Shown here one piece after another: positions 36,773-49,366 of a stretch of 64,000 nt of DNA. Position 1 is the first letter of the stretch. The number at the start of each line of letters is the position of its first letter. Below the pieces are notes generated by a model, which ran no database searches, was not told the origin of the DNA, and saw only the letters and a program-made list of their open reading frames with translations. Source of the DNA: Oscheius tipulae (lineage: Eukaryota > Nematoda > Chromadorea > Rhabditida > Rhabditidae); contig JASJZH010000005.1 in NCBI GenBank assembly GCA_037178975.1, forward strand, positions 7,068,001 to 7,132,000. Reading direction: 5' to 3'. Both the position numbers and the translations under genes were made by a program.

Positions 36773-37709
36773 ATAACTTTATTTTTTCTCGTTTCCTTCC
36801 CGCGTCCACCCCGCTGGCCGGTGCTATCTCCCACACTACTAGATGTGATATTCCTTTTCCTGTACATATAGCAGTTATTTATTCTCGATTTCTAGTTTTG
36901 TGTCTGTGCTTTGCCTTCTTTCTCCCCATCTACTCACCCTTCCTTCCCGAGTGATTCCTTTACTTTCTATAGAAGTCCCCATCCAAACCCTTTCGGGTCC
37001 CCTAGCGGTTCCAGTCAACATATTCTTTTCTATTGTGATCTTCTCTTTTCTATGCCTTTACTTAGAGATCTTTATATAAGTTTCGATCCTTTCGGACCAG
37101 AAGAAAGTCTAACAGCCGGGTTTGTCCTTTTCTCGGGATCCTGTCGTCTGTACATAACCATAAGTCAAGAACAGGTCCAAGAATCTGACCATCAGACTGC
37201 TGATTTATCTTTGGAAGTCCTGGAATTGAATCCTACAGATCGTCCTTTCCACAGTATTTCAGAGTATTTTGAGACTTTTTCTTGCATAGTTGCCAAGCAA
37301 TCCTGTCTATCTTGTTTGAGTGATGTCGCTGTGATGACCCCTTCCAGAAAAAAGATTGTCCCTAAGGGCTACCCAACTAGGAATCTGTTTCATTTCCACA
37401 AATCCGAAAACTATTATTTCTCATTTTGACGCATAATTCAATTTAAATAAACTCCTTTCTGGGTTTGCTATATGCTCATGTTCATGAGCCAGTCACACTA
37501 AATTTCAGGAAATAGTTTATTCAGCATAGAAGATATGTTACATACACAAAAATTATGCAGTTTTAGATTGCGACCTTTTCAAAACTTTCATCGCATAAGA
37601 AGAGAAAATTCTTTGGTGAAAACCGTACTGTATCACGGCAAAATATGGAAAGCGCCAAAAAAGAATGCGTGTACGTGACTAGAAGTAGTCCCAAGAGTCG
37701 AATCAGAGC
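36773..37709. other. Convergent 3' region between FNDC3 and arrestin
   Basis: C/T-rich 3'-UTR of the FNDC3-like gene up to its likely poly(A) signal (AATAAA, 37446-37451), then arrestin 3' flank. A 172-codon frame at 36911 is low-complexity UTR and was not called. Confidence 0.6.
37446..37451 (+). promoter_or_regulatory. Poly(A) signal, FNDC3-like gene
   Basis: AATAAA about 670 nt after the stop; the only canonical hexamer between this gene and the convergent arrestin gene that I noticed. Confidence 0.5.
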
Positions 37710-39434
37710 TCAGATGAGACTGTTACTTGGGCCTGGTGTGTTGTTATCCTCAGCGGAGTCACTTCCTTTCAGTCGCAGCCTCGTGAAATCTTCGAAAATC
37801 AAATCATCATCGTCGGGAAGCATCACACTGCAAACATTCCTTCAAACACAACAAAAATAAGACAAACCAGTCATCGTCTAGCTGAATAAGATCGAAATCT
37901 AGTGGATCAGGCTCGTCGGTAGGCAAGGGAGCCTTCTCCACGATGGATCTCTCCTAAAAACACACGTAAGAGGATACAAAATTACAGAATACTTTTCGTT
38001 CCGGAGACTCTGCTGGCTTCGCATGTGTGAGAGTGAATGGAAGTTCAGCTACAAGCTCTCCTCCACCGCCAAACTTCCCGCCAATTCCTCCAATACTAGC
38101 TCGAATTTTCACTTTGTACTGCACGACGATTCCGAGGTTTTCCTTCGACGTTTTACCGTCCATTCTAAAAAAGAAAGTTAGACGCAATGAAAGAAATTGG
38201 TAAGCGAACTTCCACAATGTAGCATGCAGAATACTAGTTTTCGTATGCTAACTCACATTGTACTGGAGGCAAGATTTGTATCCTCGTGTTTGAGCTGACC
38301 ATCCAGAGCCAATCCACGCTTATCCTTATTGTACTTGAGCAGAGGACAAAGTGAAAAAACTTTGGAAAGAGTCGCTCCCGGACCGACTGGGAAACCCTCG
38401 GAGCTGTCTATCCTAGCAACTTCACAGGTATATGATGCCGTTGTGAAAAGACAAATATCGGCCACTTGCACCACGCTGATCTTAAATGACCTGGTGTAAA
38501 AACATAGTAATTCACGCACCTTGAGCTTTTTGACAGTCTTATTACTATTGTTCTGGAGATGAACATTGATTGCGATCGACTCTCCGTGATAGTACATCTC
38601 CTTGTCGAGCGAAGCCTCCATATGGAGGAGTCCAGGACTCATCATGAACTCTTTCGAAACGTCGACCATTGGTTGAGGGCGAGGCTCATAGGGCGCGTAG
38701 GTCAGCTTCCTTATTGCCAAGCGCACACTATTTGAGGCCCTAAATTGGAAAGTTCTAGTGAAAATAAAAGAGACACGAACGCCTTCTTGTTTTTCTCAGT
38801 TGTTACCGCTTCTGGTCCACCAACGAGTGTCTTCAACTCGTAGTCTACACCACATGGTTTGCCTGTGTCACCTGGCGCTGGCTTAAATTATTATTTTTTT
38901 CAAAACTAGGACAAGTACAAAAACCTGTAACGTGACTGAACTGGCGCTGTTCGGGGCGACTTCGAACCAGAAAGGAAATGCATTTGCCCCGAGTTTTCGG
39001 CTGAGACGTTCTTGTAATCGCGTCAATGGCCGTTTCTGTTGATTAGGATCCACAGGAAATACCTGAAACAATGTTTATTGCATAAAGAATCAGTTCACCT
39101 GGAAGGTTTGAGCAATTAAATCTTTTCTGAAAGTGAGACCCAATACGTCGAGATCTTCCCGTCCGTAGCGAAAAGCCGCTAATAAGTTGGCGGTCACTTT
39201 TTTGCCCTCGTTAATGTACTCCTCGTCAACAAGAACCATTCCATCGATCAGATCGACAGAATCACCGCGGTCGATGAAATCTCTCTTGCCCAAGTAGGTC
39301 GTAATCTTGCCATTAGGACTTGTCTTTTTGAAAACCCTTAATTAAAGCTTTGTAAAATAAAAGCTCGGAATGTACCTGGTACCGGATTTTTTTTCTTCAT
39401 CTCCCGCGGTGCTTGGTGCCCCCATATTTGACAT
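37710..39434 (-). CDS. arr-1: Beta-arrestin (nematode ARR-1 type), 451 aa
   Basis: Binds phosphorylated GPCRs, uncouples G proteins and recruits the endocytic coat. Exons complement(37710..37827, 37868..37953, 37993..38164, 38257..38480, 38520..38739, 38781..38881, 38925..39062, 39099..39336, 39376..39434). Family blocks in order: [99 protein letters not shown]-type ([12 protein letters not shown]). The C-tail keeps the clathrin box LIQLD and the AP2-binding [16 protein letters not shown], so it is an endocytic (beta) rather than visual arrestin. The first exon [11 protein letters not shown] was inferred by restoring GTRVFKK across the splice. It could act on the receptor at 4-7 kb, but nothing here shows that. 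Confidence 0.95.
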
Positions 39435-42285
39435 CGATGTAGGGTTGGGATTGTGTCGATGTTACAACTCCTTTTTGCCAAAAAATGACATATCTGAGAT
39501 AGATAGTTTAGTCACTGGAACAAAAAGAATAATTTCGGAAAATGGTAAGTATACTTATATTATTGAACTATCTCGAGCTGCAAAAATAACTGAGGACTTA
39601 TGAAAGAGGCCAGGATTTGCGCCCACGGGCGGGAGATTAATAGTCGGCAATAAACTGAGAAAAAAGACTACTGCTGCTGTATGTGTGAGGACAAGAATAA
39701 CTGGTTTGAAACGAGATGAGAGGCGAACAGGAAATATTCTCGGAAACCCAAATTTGACTGGAGTTTTAGAACCTGTGAAAAAACCTTGGAAAAATAAGTC
39801 ATGAATCATCTGAACAAAAAAAAATACTTTCACATATCGCTGCTTTTCAATGGAACGAAGTTAAATTGTGTTCACGGCGAGGGGTCATCAAGAAACTTTC
39901 CGCTTTTGCGACCTTGGAATTCGTAGGTGTGCATGTGTCTATTGATTTTCGTCAAGAGAAAGATAACAGTAAAGGGTGGCCTAAAGAACTATATATCGAT
40001 GGGATTAAAATTAAAAAACGGAGGAAAACAGCCCTTGCTTTCCGTATTGGACGAAAGTCAAGGAAGTACCCGAACAAGAGTTATTCGGTGGTTGTGGTGG
40101 GTGGAAAGGGGTGGGTTTGCATGTCATGCTGGATGGAATACATAAGCAACCTTGGTGGTTATACGCAAAATACTTAAAAAGGATTCTATGCCCTCTTTAT
40201 AGTGACCTCGGTCAATGAAAGCCAAAAAGAAGGAGCTTTGTGTGGTGATCTTTGGAATTATATGGAGATGCAATTTCCAAGAGCAATTTCGCTCTATTTC
40301 AAAAAGTAGTGGATCATGGGAATTGGATGAAAAAGCGTGGGCAGCAATTTAAAATTCGAAATGTCTCCGAAGAAAGGAATTGTGCTGCTCCGTCGCCGTT
40401 GCTGATGGGGAGACATCCCTATTGTGTTATTTCTATGAATCACGAGGAAGAGAAAAAAGTGGAACAAATGAGAGTAGTCTCATGAGGCGGCACAAAGGAG
40501 CGCCACGGCCATGCCATTTCCGGGCCATAAGATCAAAGAGAAGCCGTTAAAAGGACAACAGATCATACGAAAACCTGGCAAGAGAACGTGTGGCGAAGGG
40601 CGGTCAAAAGATTTTAGTTTTCCCACGAAGTTCCCAGATGGGTCTCCCGAGACAAGACTCTGAGGGTCATAAAACACAACGCGGACCGCATGTCCAGAGT
40701 AGAGTCGTCAAATTGCAGTATGTAAGGCGTACAGACCTACAGACTTTTGCAAGTTTCTTTGACGTTTACCGCCTAACACATTTATGCACTTATGACTAAT
40801 CGAATCGTTGTGTTTCTCTTCAAATCAACGAGTTGTTCCGTATCTATAAATTACATCAAAATGGAAGTAGTCGCTCTGAAAGTTGAATTACGATAGTAAA
40901 GTCTAATGAGCTGTAATAGAGCAGCTCATATTGCGTCGGCTAATGCCATTCTCTGACGAATGAGCGAAATAAAACAGCTCCGCTAATGACATTACTGAGA
41001 AGAAAACGCCTCCAGCAGTGGATCCCCTTAGATAGGACATTATCAAAGCAATGACCCGGCTGGTTAGATGGCGAGCCGAACAACATTAGTGCAGACGGCG
41101 ATGAGGGCACAATTTCAGTTGCTAAATTAGAAGCCAATATGAATCAGTTAGATTCTAATGAGGGAGGGTTAGGCTGATTAGTACTTTGTGTTTTGCAAGA
41201 GCAAAACTTAATATTTTTGATAAAAATTTGAGGGTATGTCAGTTATTGGCAGGTTCACCGACGCGTGAACTTTCAAGAAAATAGAGTCACGTGCTGCTTG
41301 CCCAGCTCTGTTTATGTCAAACTATATCGTGCTTTCTTGCCTTAAAAAAGCATAGCAGACTGGACACGCAGAGTCAATGATAACAATTGTAGTACGAGGT
41401 GGATGAGAACAATGGCTTGTTGTTATTGGAACGGCTCTGAGTGCACCCAACACTCGCTGCGTACAAAAAGTAGTTCGCAATCAATAAGAGTCATAGGGCA
41501 CATGCTCTATGCTTTTCAGCTGACCGAACCGCGAACGTTTTTCTTGGAAGCTAAGTTAATTAGAGAAGGAGACGAATATTGGACGGATGTGGGGGCAAAA
41601 ACTTTGGAAATAAAGTCCAATTGCTCGCTGAGAAGCCGGAGGATGTGTCTGAACTTGCTGTGATGTGAAAAGGTCAACGGATTTGACCGATAGACCGTAA
41701 AACAGCAGGTGCACGAAAATGAAAATACTGCTGGTTAGCTTATTTGAAATGTAACCACACTATGGAATGAAACGCACAATTGAGTTTACTTATGTTTTTA
41801 GATGTGGAAAATAAGAATAGGTTAGAACAGCCAGGAGAGGCAGCCCCATGAGAGGAGGAGAGCATAATTGCCGTCGAGGATCCGTTTGCCGCGAACGCGA
41901 GCGGTCGCGCCGCGGAGGTCGACATCCAGACTGCATGTTTGTGCCGTAAGCAATTGTATGTTTGACCCACTGGTTAATTGGCAGGGGTGGTTTCTATCAA
42001 CCATACAAAACAAAAATCTCTCTCTCTCTCTCTCTCTGTGTGTATCTGTCTGAAGCTCTATTTGGGAATTTGTCACACATACTTTGGGACAGCAATTACC
42101 CCTTTGCAAATCAAGTCAGTTTGGGAGATGCGTCTCTAGGAGTACGTTGCTTCGGTAGCTTGACTGGAGCATCACCTGCCTGTCACGAACCCCAATGGGG
42201 CTTCAGCCAAGCTTGTACCTCCAAATTATGAAAAACAATATTTATTCGCCAATCGAATACAAACACTTGAAATTCATTTAAATTT
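39435..42285. other. Intergenic region upstream of arrestin
   Basis: About 2.85 kb. No recognised gene. A GC-rich patch near 41850-41950 has open minus-strand frames and could be a 5' exon of arrestin, but no donor joins it in phase. A (TC)n run sits at 42017. Confidence 0.45.
42017..42037 (+). repeat. (TC)n microsatellite followed by GTGTGT
   Basis: TC dinucleotide run of about 21 bases passing into GTGTGT. Confidence 0.9.
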
Positions 42286-43324
42286 CTAACGCTGGGATAT
42301 GTTTTGGCCTGCGAACTCGTTGAAGACTTCGTCACTTTCACATCTCCTGGTGATTTCTTCCTTCAGCTCTTCGACGGTACTTTCCTAAAAACACATGGAG
42401 ATGCACCCTAAGTCAACCTACCTCAATTGGTATAAATCGCCGCTTTTCTCGGGAAAACAGATAGGTTTCCCCTTTATAGATATCGAACCACATAGCATGA
42501 GCAAACAGACGTTTGGATTCAAAGTATTCCTTCAAGAACTCGTGCGACGCAATATTCATTACTTGCTGAAGCACATTTATCTGTGAAAAAAAAGTTTTTG
42601 AATACCAACTACACTAACCTGAGAGAGTTTGTCTTCCGCCGGCATTTTTTCAAAGGGATCAATGATTGCTTCGAAGTTTTGACTCGGAGACACATCGCTT
42701 TTGAATTCCATGACAGCGGCACCATTGTGGAGCCGTTCGTTTAGCCTTAGAAACAATTTCCATCTTCACCAGCTATAACTGACCGCTTGACAGATCGGAA
42801 ACCGTTCTTTCTGACCCAATTGTCCATTGGACTCTGCACATCAAAATTTTTCGGGCACTGGTGTAGGCCATATAGTAGATTCATCGCCTGAAAATATTTG
42901 TTTGCCCCCTTTTTGATTATCACCTTGCAGTCTGAGTGACCGCAGACTATCACGTGACAAATGCCCCCTCTCTTCACGGCTAATTCGAGAGCCGCTGGTT
43001 CGGTTGTAATTGAAACTTCGGTTGAAGCACCTAAGCTGAATTTGATAAACTGAAAAGAGCGACTGAACCATAGTTTTGTGCTTCAGGTATCATATTGCCT
43101 CCATTTCTAACTACAAACATATCTCCGACTTTAGACTGTGTAAACCTCGTTGGAAGCATTCTTGAGTCCATGCATGTGAAAAACACAGCGGTCGGCTGGA
43201 AAGAGTAGTTATTTTAAGGCAATATGTTAACATTTGGATTGTCTTTGATCTCCTTGAACTGTTTCACGAGATCGCTTCGTACTGTCTGACGGAACTTGAT
43301 CACGCCACGGAGTATTTTATCCAT
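42286..43324 (-). CDS. Beta-class carbonic anhydrase, 271 aa
   Basis: Zinc enzyme interconverting CO2 and bicarbonate. Exons complement(42286..42384, 42422..42580, 42619..42745, 42784..42887, 42924..43030, 43069..43195, 43232..43324). The two zinc motifs are intact: CxDxR in FFTCMDSRM and HxxC in VCGHSDCK. Around them are VVRNGGNMIPEAQNYG and EVSITTEPAALELAVKRGG. Length is normal for animal beta-CAs. Placing the 43031-43068 intron to give QNYG|ASTEVS is needed because read-through hits stops. The ATG follows CTTACAG by 3 nt. It starts 238 nt after the stop of the upstream COMT on the same strand, so co-transcription is possible. Confidence 0.94.
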
Positions 43325-43561
43325 TTTCTGTAAGAACATTAAACAGAAATATTGGGAAGAGTATGAACAAAAATTGGCGTGATAAGCACACAAGACGGAG
43401 AGATCGTCGACCTGTCATCGAAAATACAAAGAACGGCCAGGACGTTGTAACAAAGAACAAGGCTTCGCGAATTGAGGAAATTTTGGCTCTTGATAATAAA
43501 AAATTGTGTCATCCATTTATTTACGAATTTACACACGTTACAATTAGGTGCATCAGGAAAC

Positions 43562-44384
<823 letters not shown>

Positions 44385-45251
44385 TTTCTGCAAGAAGTTG
44401 ATTGGCTTTATGGATGAATGAAAATGAAAGAGTCCTGTTGATGCCACTGGAATGATGTTGACAAGGCTTTTTGATAAGGAATCAATACTGATAACAAGGT
44501 AGAACTGATTGCTGACGTCTACGAAAATCTCAGCGAAGGCATAAATATGATGTACTGAGCTAAAACAACATAAATGCAAAACAATGTATTTTAGATTTTT
44601 GCACTCTATCACACATTTGTTTGTAACTTTAACTCATTCTCAACATGAAATGCTAATAGTGGCAAAAAAACGTGATTTGTTTCGGGCAAAATTTGCAGAG
44701 AACAGTTAGGTAATAGTTGGGCAGGCAGCTCATTTCGTTCAAACGGGTTTCGCGCACATTTTCGAATTCGGCGGGGTTTTGAAGACATTTCCTTTTATGA
44801 TTTCTTTTACAATCTATGTCTTTTCTTGAAGTGAATAAGAAAGACATAAAAGTTAGGCAAAAGTATGACAAAAGCAGTGAAAAGGTGTAGAAATCGTAAA
44901 AGAGAATTTTTTTCTTTCAAAATCCCGCCGAAGTCAAAAATGCACACGAAAACCTCTTAGAACGAAACGAGCCGCCTGCCAAACTATTTCCAGAAAAGAT
45001 AGGATGGCAGAAAAAAGTTGGGTGCAATAAAACGGCCACATGTTTATCTAAAACATGCCACAGCTGTATGACGTGTTGATTGGGAGGGGGAAGACCCTTG
45101 TGAGTATGCAGAAAGAGTAGCTTTTGTTCAAAAGTTTCCCATCTAGTAAACGCGGCCCATTAAGCAGAGCGCCTCATTACGAAGCCTAAAGATATTGATG
45201 GATACAAACTAAATATCAGAATGTTTATCTCATCAAGGACGCAGAGAATGT
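44385..45251. other. Spacer between COMT copies A and B
   Basis: About 870 bases, A/T-rich, with no gene recognised. It should contain the 3' end of copy B and, if copy A has its own promoter, that promoter. No TATA box was seen near copy A. Confidence 0.5.
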
Positions 45252-46112
<861 letters not shown>

Positions 46113-46169
46113 TGTGGTAGAAAATATGGAGATAAGTAGGAAAGAACGCTTGGCTAGGTAGAGTCTGAG

Positions 46170-46177
46170 CTTTTATA
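46170..46177 (-). promoter_or_regulatory. TATA box of COMT copy B
   Basis: TATAAAAG on the minus strand, 58 nt before the ATG at 46112; this implies a 5'-UTR of about 25-30 nt. Confidence 0.6.
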
Positions 46178-47299
46178 GAGGTGAATTAGGCGAGTAGAGA
46201 ACACGGGAGGCGTGATCAGCACCACAACAAACTGCAGATGATCGGCGACACTGGTGCTGTTCTTTGTGACTGGCGACGCGCAGTGTACGGAAGATCAGTC
46301 GAGAACGTAGTCTGATCGTAGTTCAGGTCGACAACAACTAATGTAGTCAGCGCTGTTGCTGTTCGATTAGACAAAAAGGAAGAGACTAGGCAGAAAGATC
46401 TCGACCAGTTTCACGAATATTTCGATACTTCATTTCAATCTGCTACAAAGCCCTATTTGGAGCTTAAGCGGTTCGAAGATCAACATTCGGGAAATAGCGA
46501 GTGGACTTCGGCAAACAGAAAGATATGAAATCATCCAGAGATGGGGGTCTCATAGGAGTAGTTCAAGGTTTCGTTCGGTTTCTGCTTTAACATATGAGCC
46601 ATCGGACCTTCCGACAAAATCTGGACATTATTTTAAATTCATTTTTTATTTTAAATTCAGAAAATGGTCTGATTCAAACGCGTCGTTCGAAATTAGACGC
46701 AGAACACAATTATCATTCTCTCCCTGCTTACTTTTCCCACGTGAACGACCGAGACTTCTTTGTTTACCTTCGGTCAGCACGGTTGAAACCTTTTCTCCTT
46801 TCTCAGTTTAACGAATCCCAGACCACCTTGATTATTTCTCTGAATGAGTGTTTGAAGGCTACAACCTATAGGCCAACGCTTATTCACCGTGCTGGGTAAT
46901 TGATGTCGTTCTTGATCAACGCCACTTGTTATCAGTGCTGTTTAAAGATACCGACTTACTCTTTCTGAAACAGTGATCTCTGTTGCAGTCTGTACTGTCG
47001 ATTTCTTGGTCACCGCGACTTTCGAAAGGACCGCTCGCCGTTAAGCGCTGTATTGCACGTTGAGAACAAAGATCCACGCGGAAATTTTGAATCTAGTAGT
47101 TTTCATATGGGAAAACAGTGTTTGGAGGGAATTCAAATAACTCCCGTTTCAAACAATATAGCATAACAGTGATCTTTTGTTCTTTTGAAGCTGAATAGAT
47201 GATTTAGTCCGGTTGCGGCGCAGAATGACGTTGGTCTGACCGACCGAAGTTCACCGCCGGGACAACCCAATCGCACGTTCGATATTCGAAAATGCCGCG

Positions 47300-47307
47300 T
47301 ATAAAAG
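47300..47307 (+). promoter_or_regulatory. TATA box of COMT copy C
   Basis: TATAAAAG, 129 nt before the ATG at 47436. Confidence 0.6.
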
Positions 47308-47435
47308 TGAGCTTGTGGAAAGCAAAAGAGCAGGTGTCTCTGCTCCACTGCAGTGCCTTCCTTATTCTTGTCTTACTTACACGCAAAACCTTTGTCCTAA
47401 TCAGTTCTTTGGATAGACACACTTCCAGAAATACC

Positions 47436-48203
47436 ATGGACACCGTAGCCAAGAGCTTTGAGAACGATACCGGAAACTCTGTCATCAACTACTGTTGCGG
47501 TTTGACTGTCCTTCAGCATTCTCTCCAGAAAGAGCTTCAGAAGGAGACCTTGGAGAATGCCGAGCTGACAATGATGCTAGGAGCTCCGGAGGTTCTCACA
47601 ATTGGATCTCACTTCCTGAAGTTGATCGGTGGAAAGAAGGTCCTGGATATTGGAACTTACACGGGAGCATCAGCCCTCGCCTGGGCTTTGGCCATTCCCG
47701 ATGACGGAAAAGTCTACACATTCGACATCGACCACAAAAACTTCAAGAAGCACGGAGTTGCTATTCTGGAGAAGTGTCCGAAGAACAAGGCAAAGATTGA
47801 GGCTGTAGAGGGACCTGGCGTCGAGTCACTTGATAAACTGCTAGCTTCGGGAGCTCAAGGAACCTTCGACTTTGCCTTCATTGATGCCGACAAGCCCAAC
47901 TACACCAACTACTACAACAAGTGTGTGGAGCTTCTTCGTCCCGGAGGAGTCATCCTCGTCGACAATGTGAGTTTTCTATGTTTCTTTCGAAAAAAAAAAC
48001 CATGTTCAGTCACTCTGGATGGGCAAGGTGGTAAAGTATGATGACAGCGACTACATGACCAAGGGAATCGACGAGTGCAACAAGGCTGTAAGTGGTAGTC
48101 AAGAAGAATAGTTTAAATCCGGGTTGAGATCTTTGCCGACGCTCGCACCAACTCGTTCCTGATTAATTGCGGAGATGGACTTCATGTCGCCTTCAAGAAG
48201 TAA
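47436..48203 (+). CDS. O-methyltransferase (COMT family), copy C, 227 aa
   Basis: Exons 47436..47966, 48010..48087, 48129..48203. The first exon runs uninterrupted through [39 protein letters not shown] and [10 protein letters not shown]. Three of the introns found in copies A and B are therefore missing, the shared last intron (VDN|SLW) is kept, and one extra intron follows it. The last acceptor is a weak GTTGAG. An AATAAA at 48230 lies 27 nt after the stop. Codon use is strongly biased to C-ending codons, suggesting good expression. The motif set is complete, so it is probably active. Confidence 0.93.
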
Positions 48204-48758
48204 ATGTGAATCTGAATAATATAAAGATGAATAAAGGACTTCAACTCATTGATTAGACTTATAGAGTTTCACTTTTTTTCGGCGGTCCGGCTTGTGCTCG
48301 CCTACTTCTTCATTTCACATCGTTTGCCGTTATTCGAGCTTGTCTTCTTCTTGATGCTCTTCTGGAGCAGACGACGATAGGCTCTCCAAATTAGTCATTG
48401 AATTCATATTGTTGACGTGTATAGGACCGACAAAAAGGAGCTATGAACACTGGTGAAGATGACCACCTAGGTGATCGTTTTCACCGGTAGATAGGAAATA
48501 GGTAGATTCACTGGTGTAATTGACTACCATGTGTTGTCTTCAAACATTTGCCCTTGGTAGAAGGGTGAACAATTGTTCTTGTTCTAGAACGTCTGACTAA
48601 TAAAGTGAGTCGTCTTTCGCGAAAATTTCTAAACTTGTCATGGTATTGTTCTACTATCAATCTGTTGCGCGGTCTTTGTTGACATTTTGTGCCCTAGAAA
48701 GTCGTTATCATCACAACTGATAGTGGATAGATTCTCAGCACTTTTCTTACAAAAAAAA
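48204..48758 (+). other. Spacer between COMT C and truncated COMT D, with an imperfect palindrome
   Basis: Contains a 40-bp imperfect palindrome (48449-48488) centred on CCTAGG. No remnant of the missing N-terminal half of copy D was recognised here. Confidence 0.5.
48230..48235 (+). promoter_or_regulatory. Poly(A) signal, COMT copy C
   Basis: AATAAA 27 nt after the stop codon, implying a very short 3'-UTR. Confidence 0.65.
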
Positions 48759-49198
48759 AACGGCCTCCCCATTATTAGCAAGTGTCCGAAAACACTCGAA
48801 AAAATAACGGCTGTCGAAGGTCCTGCTCTTGAGTTTCTAGGTATTCGTTGATAGTTGAACTAAACATTTTCAGACAAACAAATTGCTGAAGCGCAGAATG
48901 GGACATATGGTTTCGCATTCATTGACGCGGACAGTCTGAACGGCGCGATCTACTACGATCGGTGTGTTCAGTTGCTCCGCTCGGGAGGAGTCATCATTGT
49001 GGACAATGTGAGAGTATTGTGAGTTCAGGTATTCCTCAATTCCAGGCCCTATGGAGCGGACGAAAAGTCAACTATTCTGATGACGATACCAGGACCAAAT
49101 TGATCGATCAGAGGAACAAGGTGATCTCATCAGATCCTAGAACCAATTCCTTCTTGATCAGTTGTGGAGACGGAATGCACGTGGCTTTCAAGAATTGA
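48759..49198 (+). pseudogene. 5'-truncated O-methyltransferase (COMT family), copy D
   Basis: Only the C-terminal part is present: [20 protein letters not shown] (to 48840), then 48874..49007 with FAFIDADSLNGAIYY and RSGGVIIVDN, then 49046..49198 ending CGDGMHVAFKN. The SAM-binding segment ([15 protein letters not shown]) and MLGAPE are absent, so it cannot be a working methyltransferase on its own. The two remaining introns are in the same places as in copies A and B, so it arose by DNA duplication and not from mRNA. The remaining frame is still open. Confidence 0.8.
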
Positions 49199-49366
49199 AC
49201 TCGCTCATGCTGGAACGCGTGTAGGAATGAACATGATTTCGTAAAATTGTACCACAAAGCTCTCAGACACTGACCAGTCAAAACCAAAGAAAAATAGAAA
49301 GAGTAAGTTATTATTTACTATTAGTATCGCTGTTTAAAAAACGTATACATTGGTATAAAAAAAAAT

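Larger units (their letters stand above)
46113..47435. other. Divergent promoter region between COMT B (-) and COMT C (+)
   Basis: About 1.3 kb shared upstream region with a TATA box near each end. An 18-bp direct repetition of TTTTAAATTCA-type sequence occurs near 46630-46660. No gene was recognised. Confidence 0.5.

Noticed and set aside
36911-37429. 172-codon plus-strand frame after FNDC3
   Set aside because: Composition is F/S/P-rich, as expected from C/T-rich 3'-UTR; it directly follows the FNDC3 stop and ends just before the poly(A) signal.
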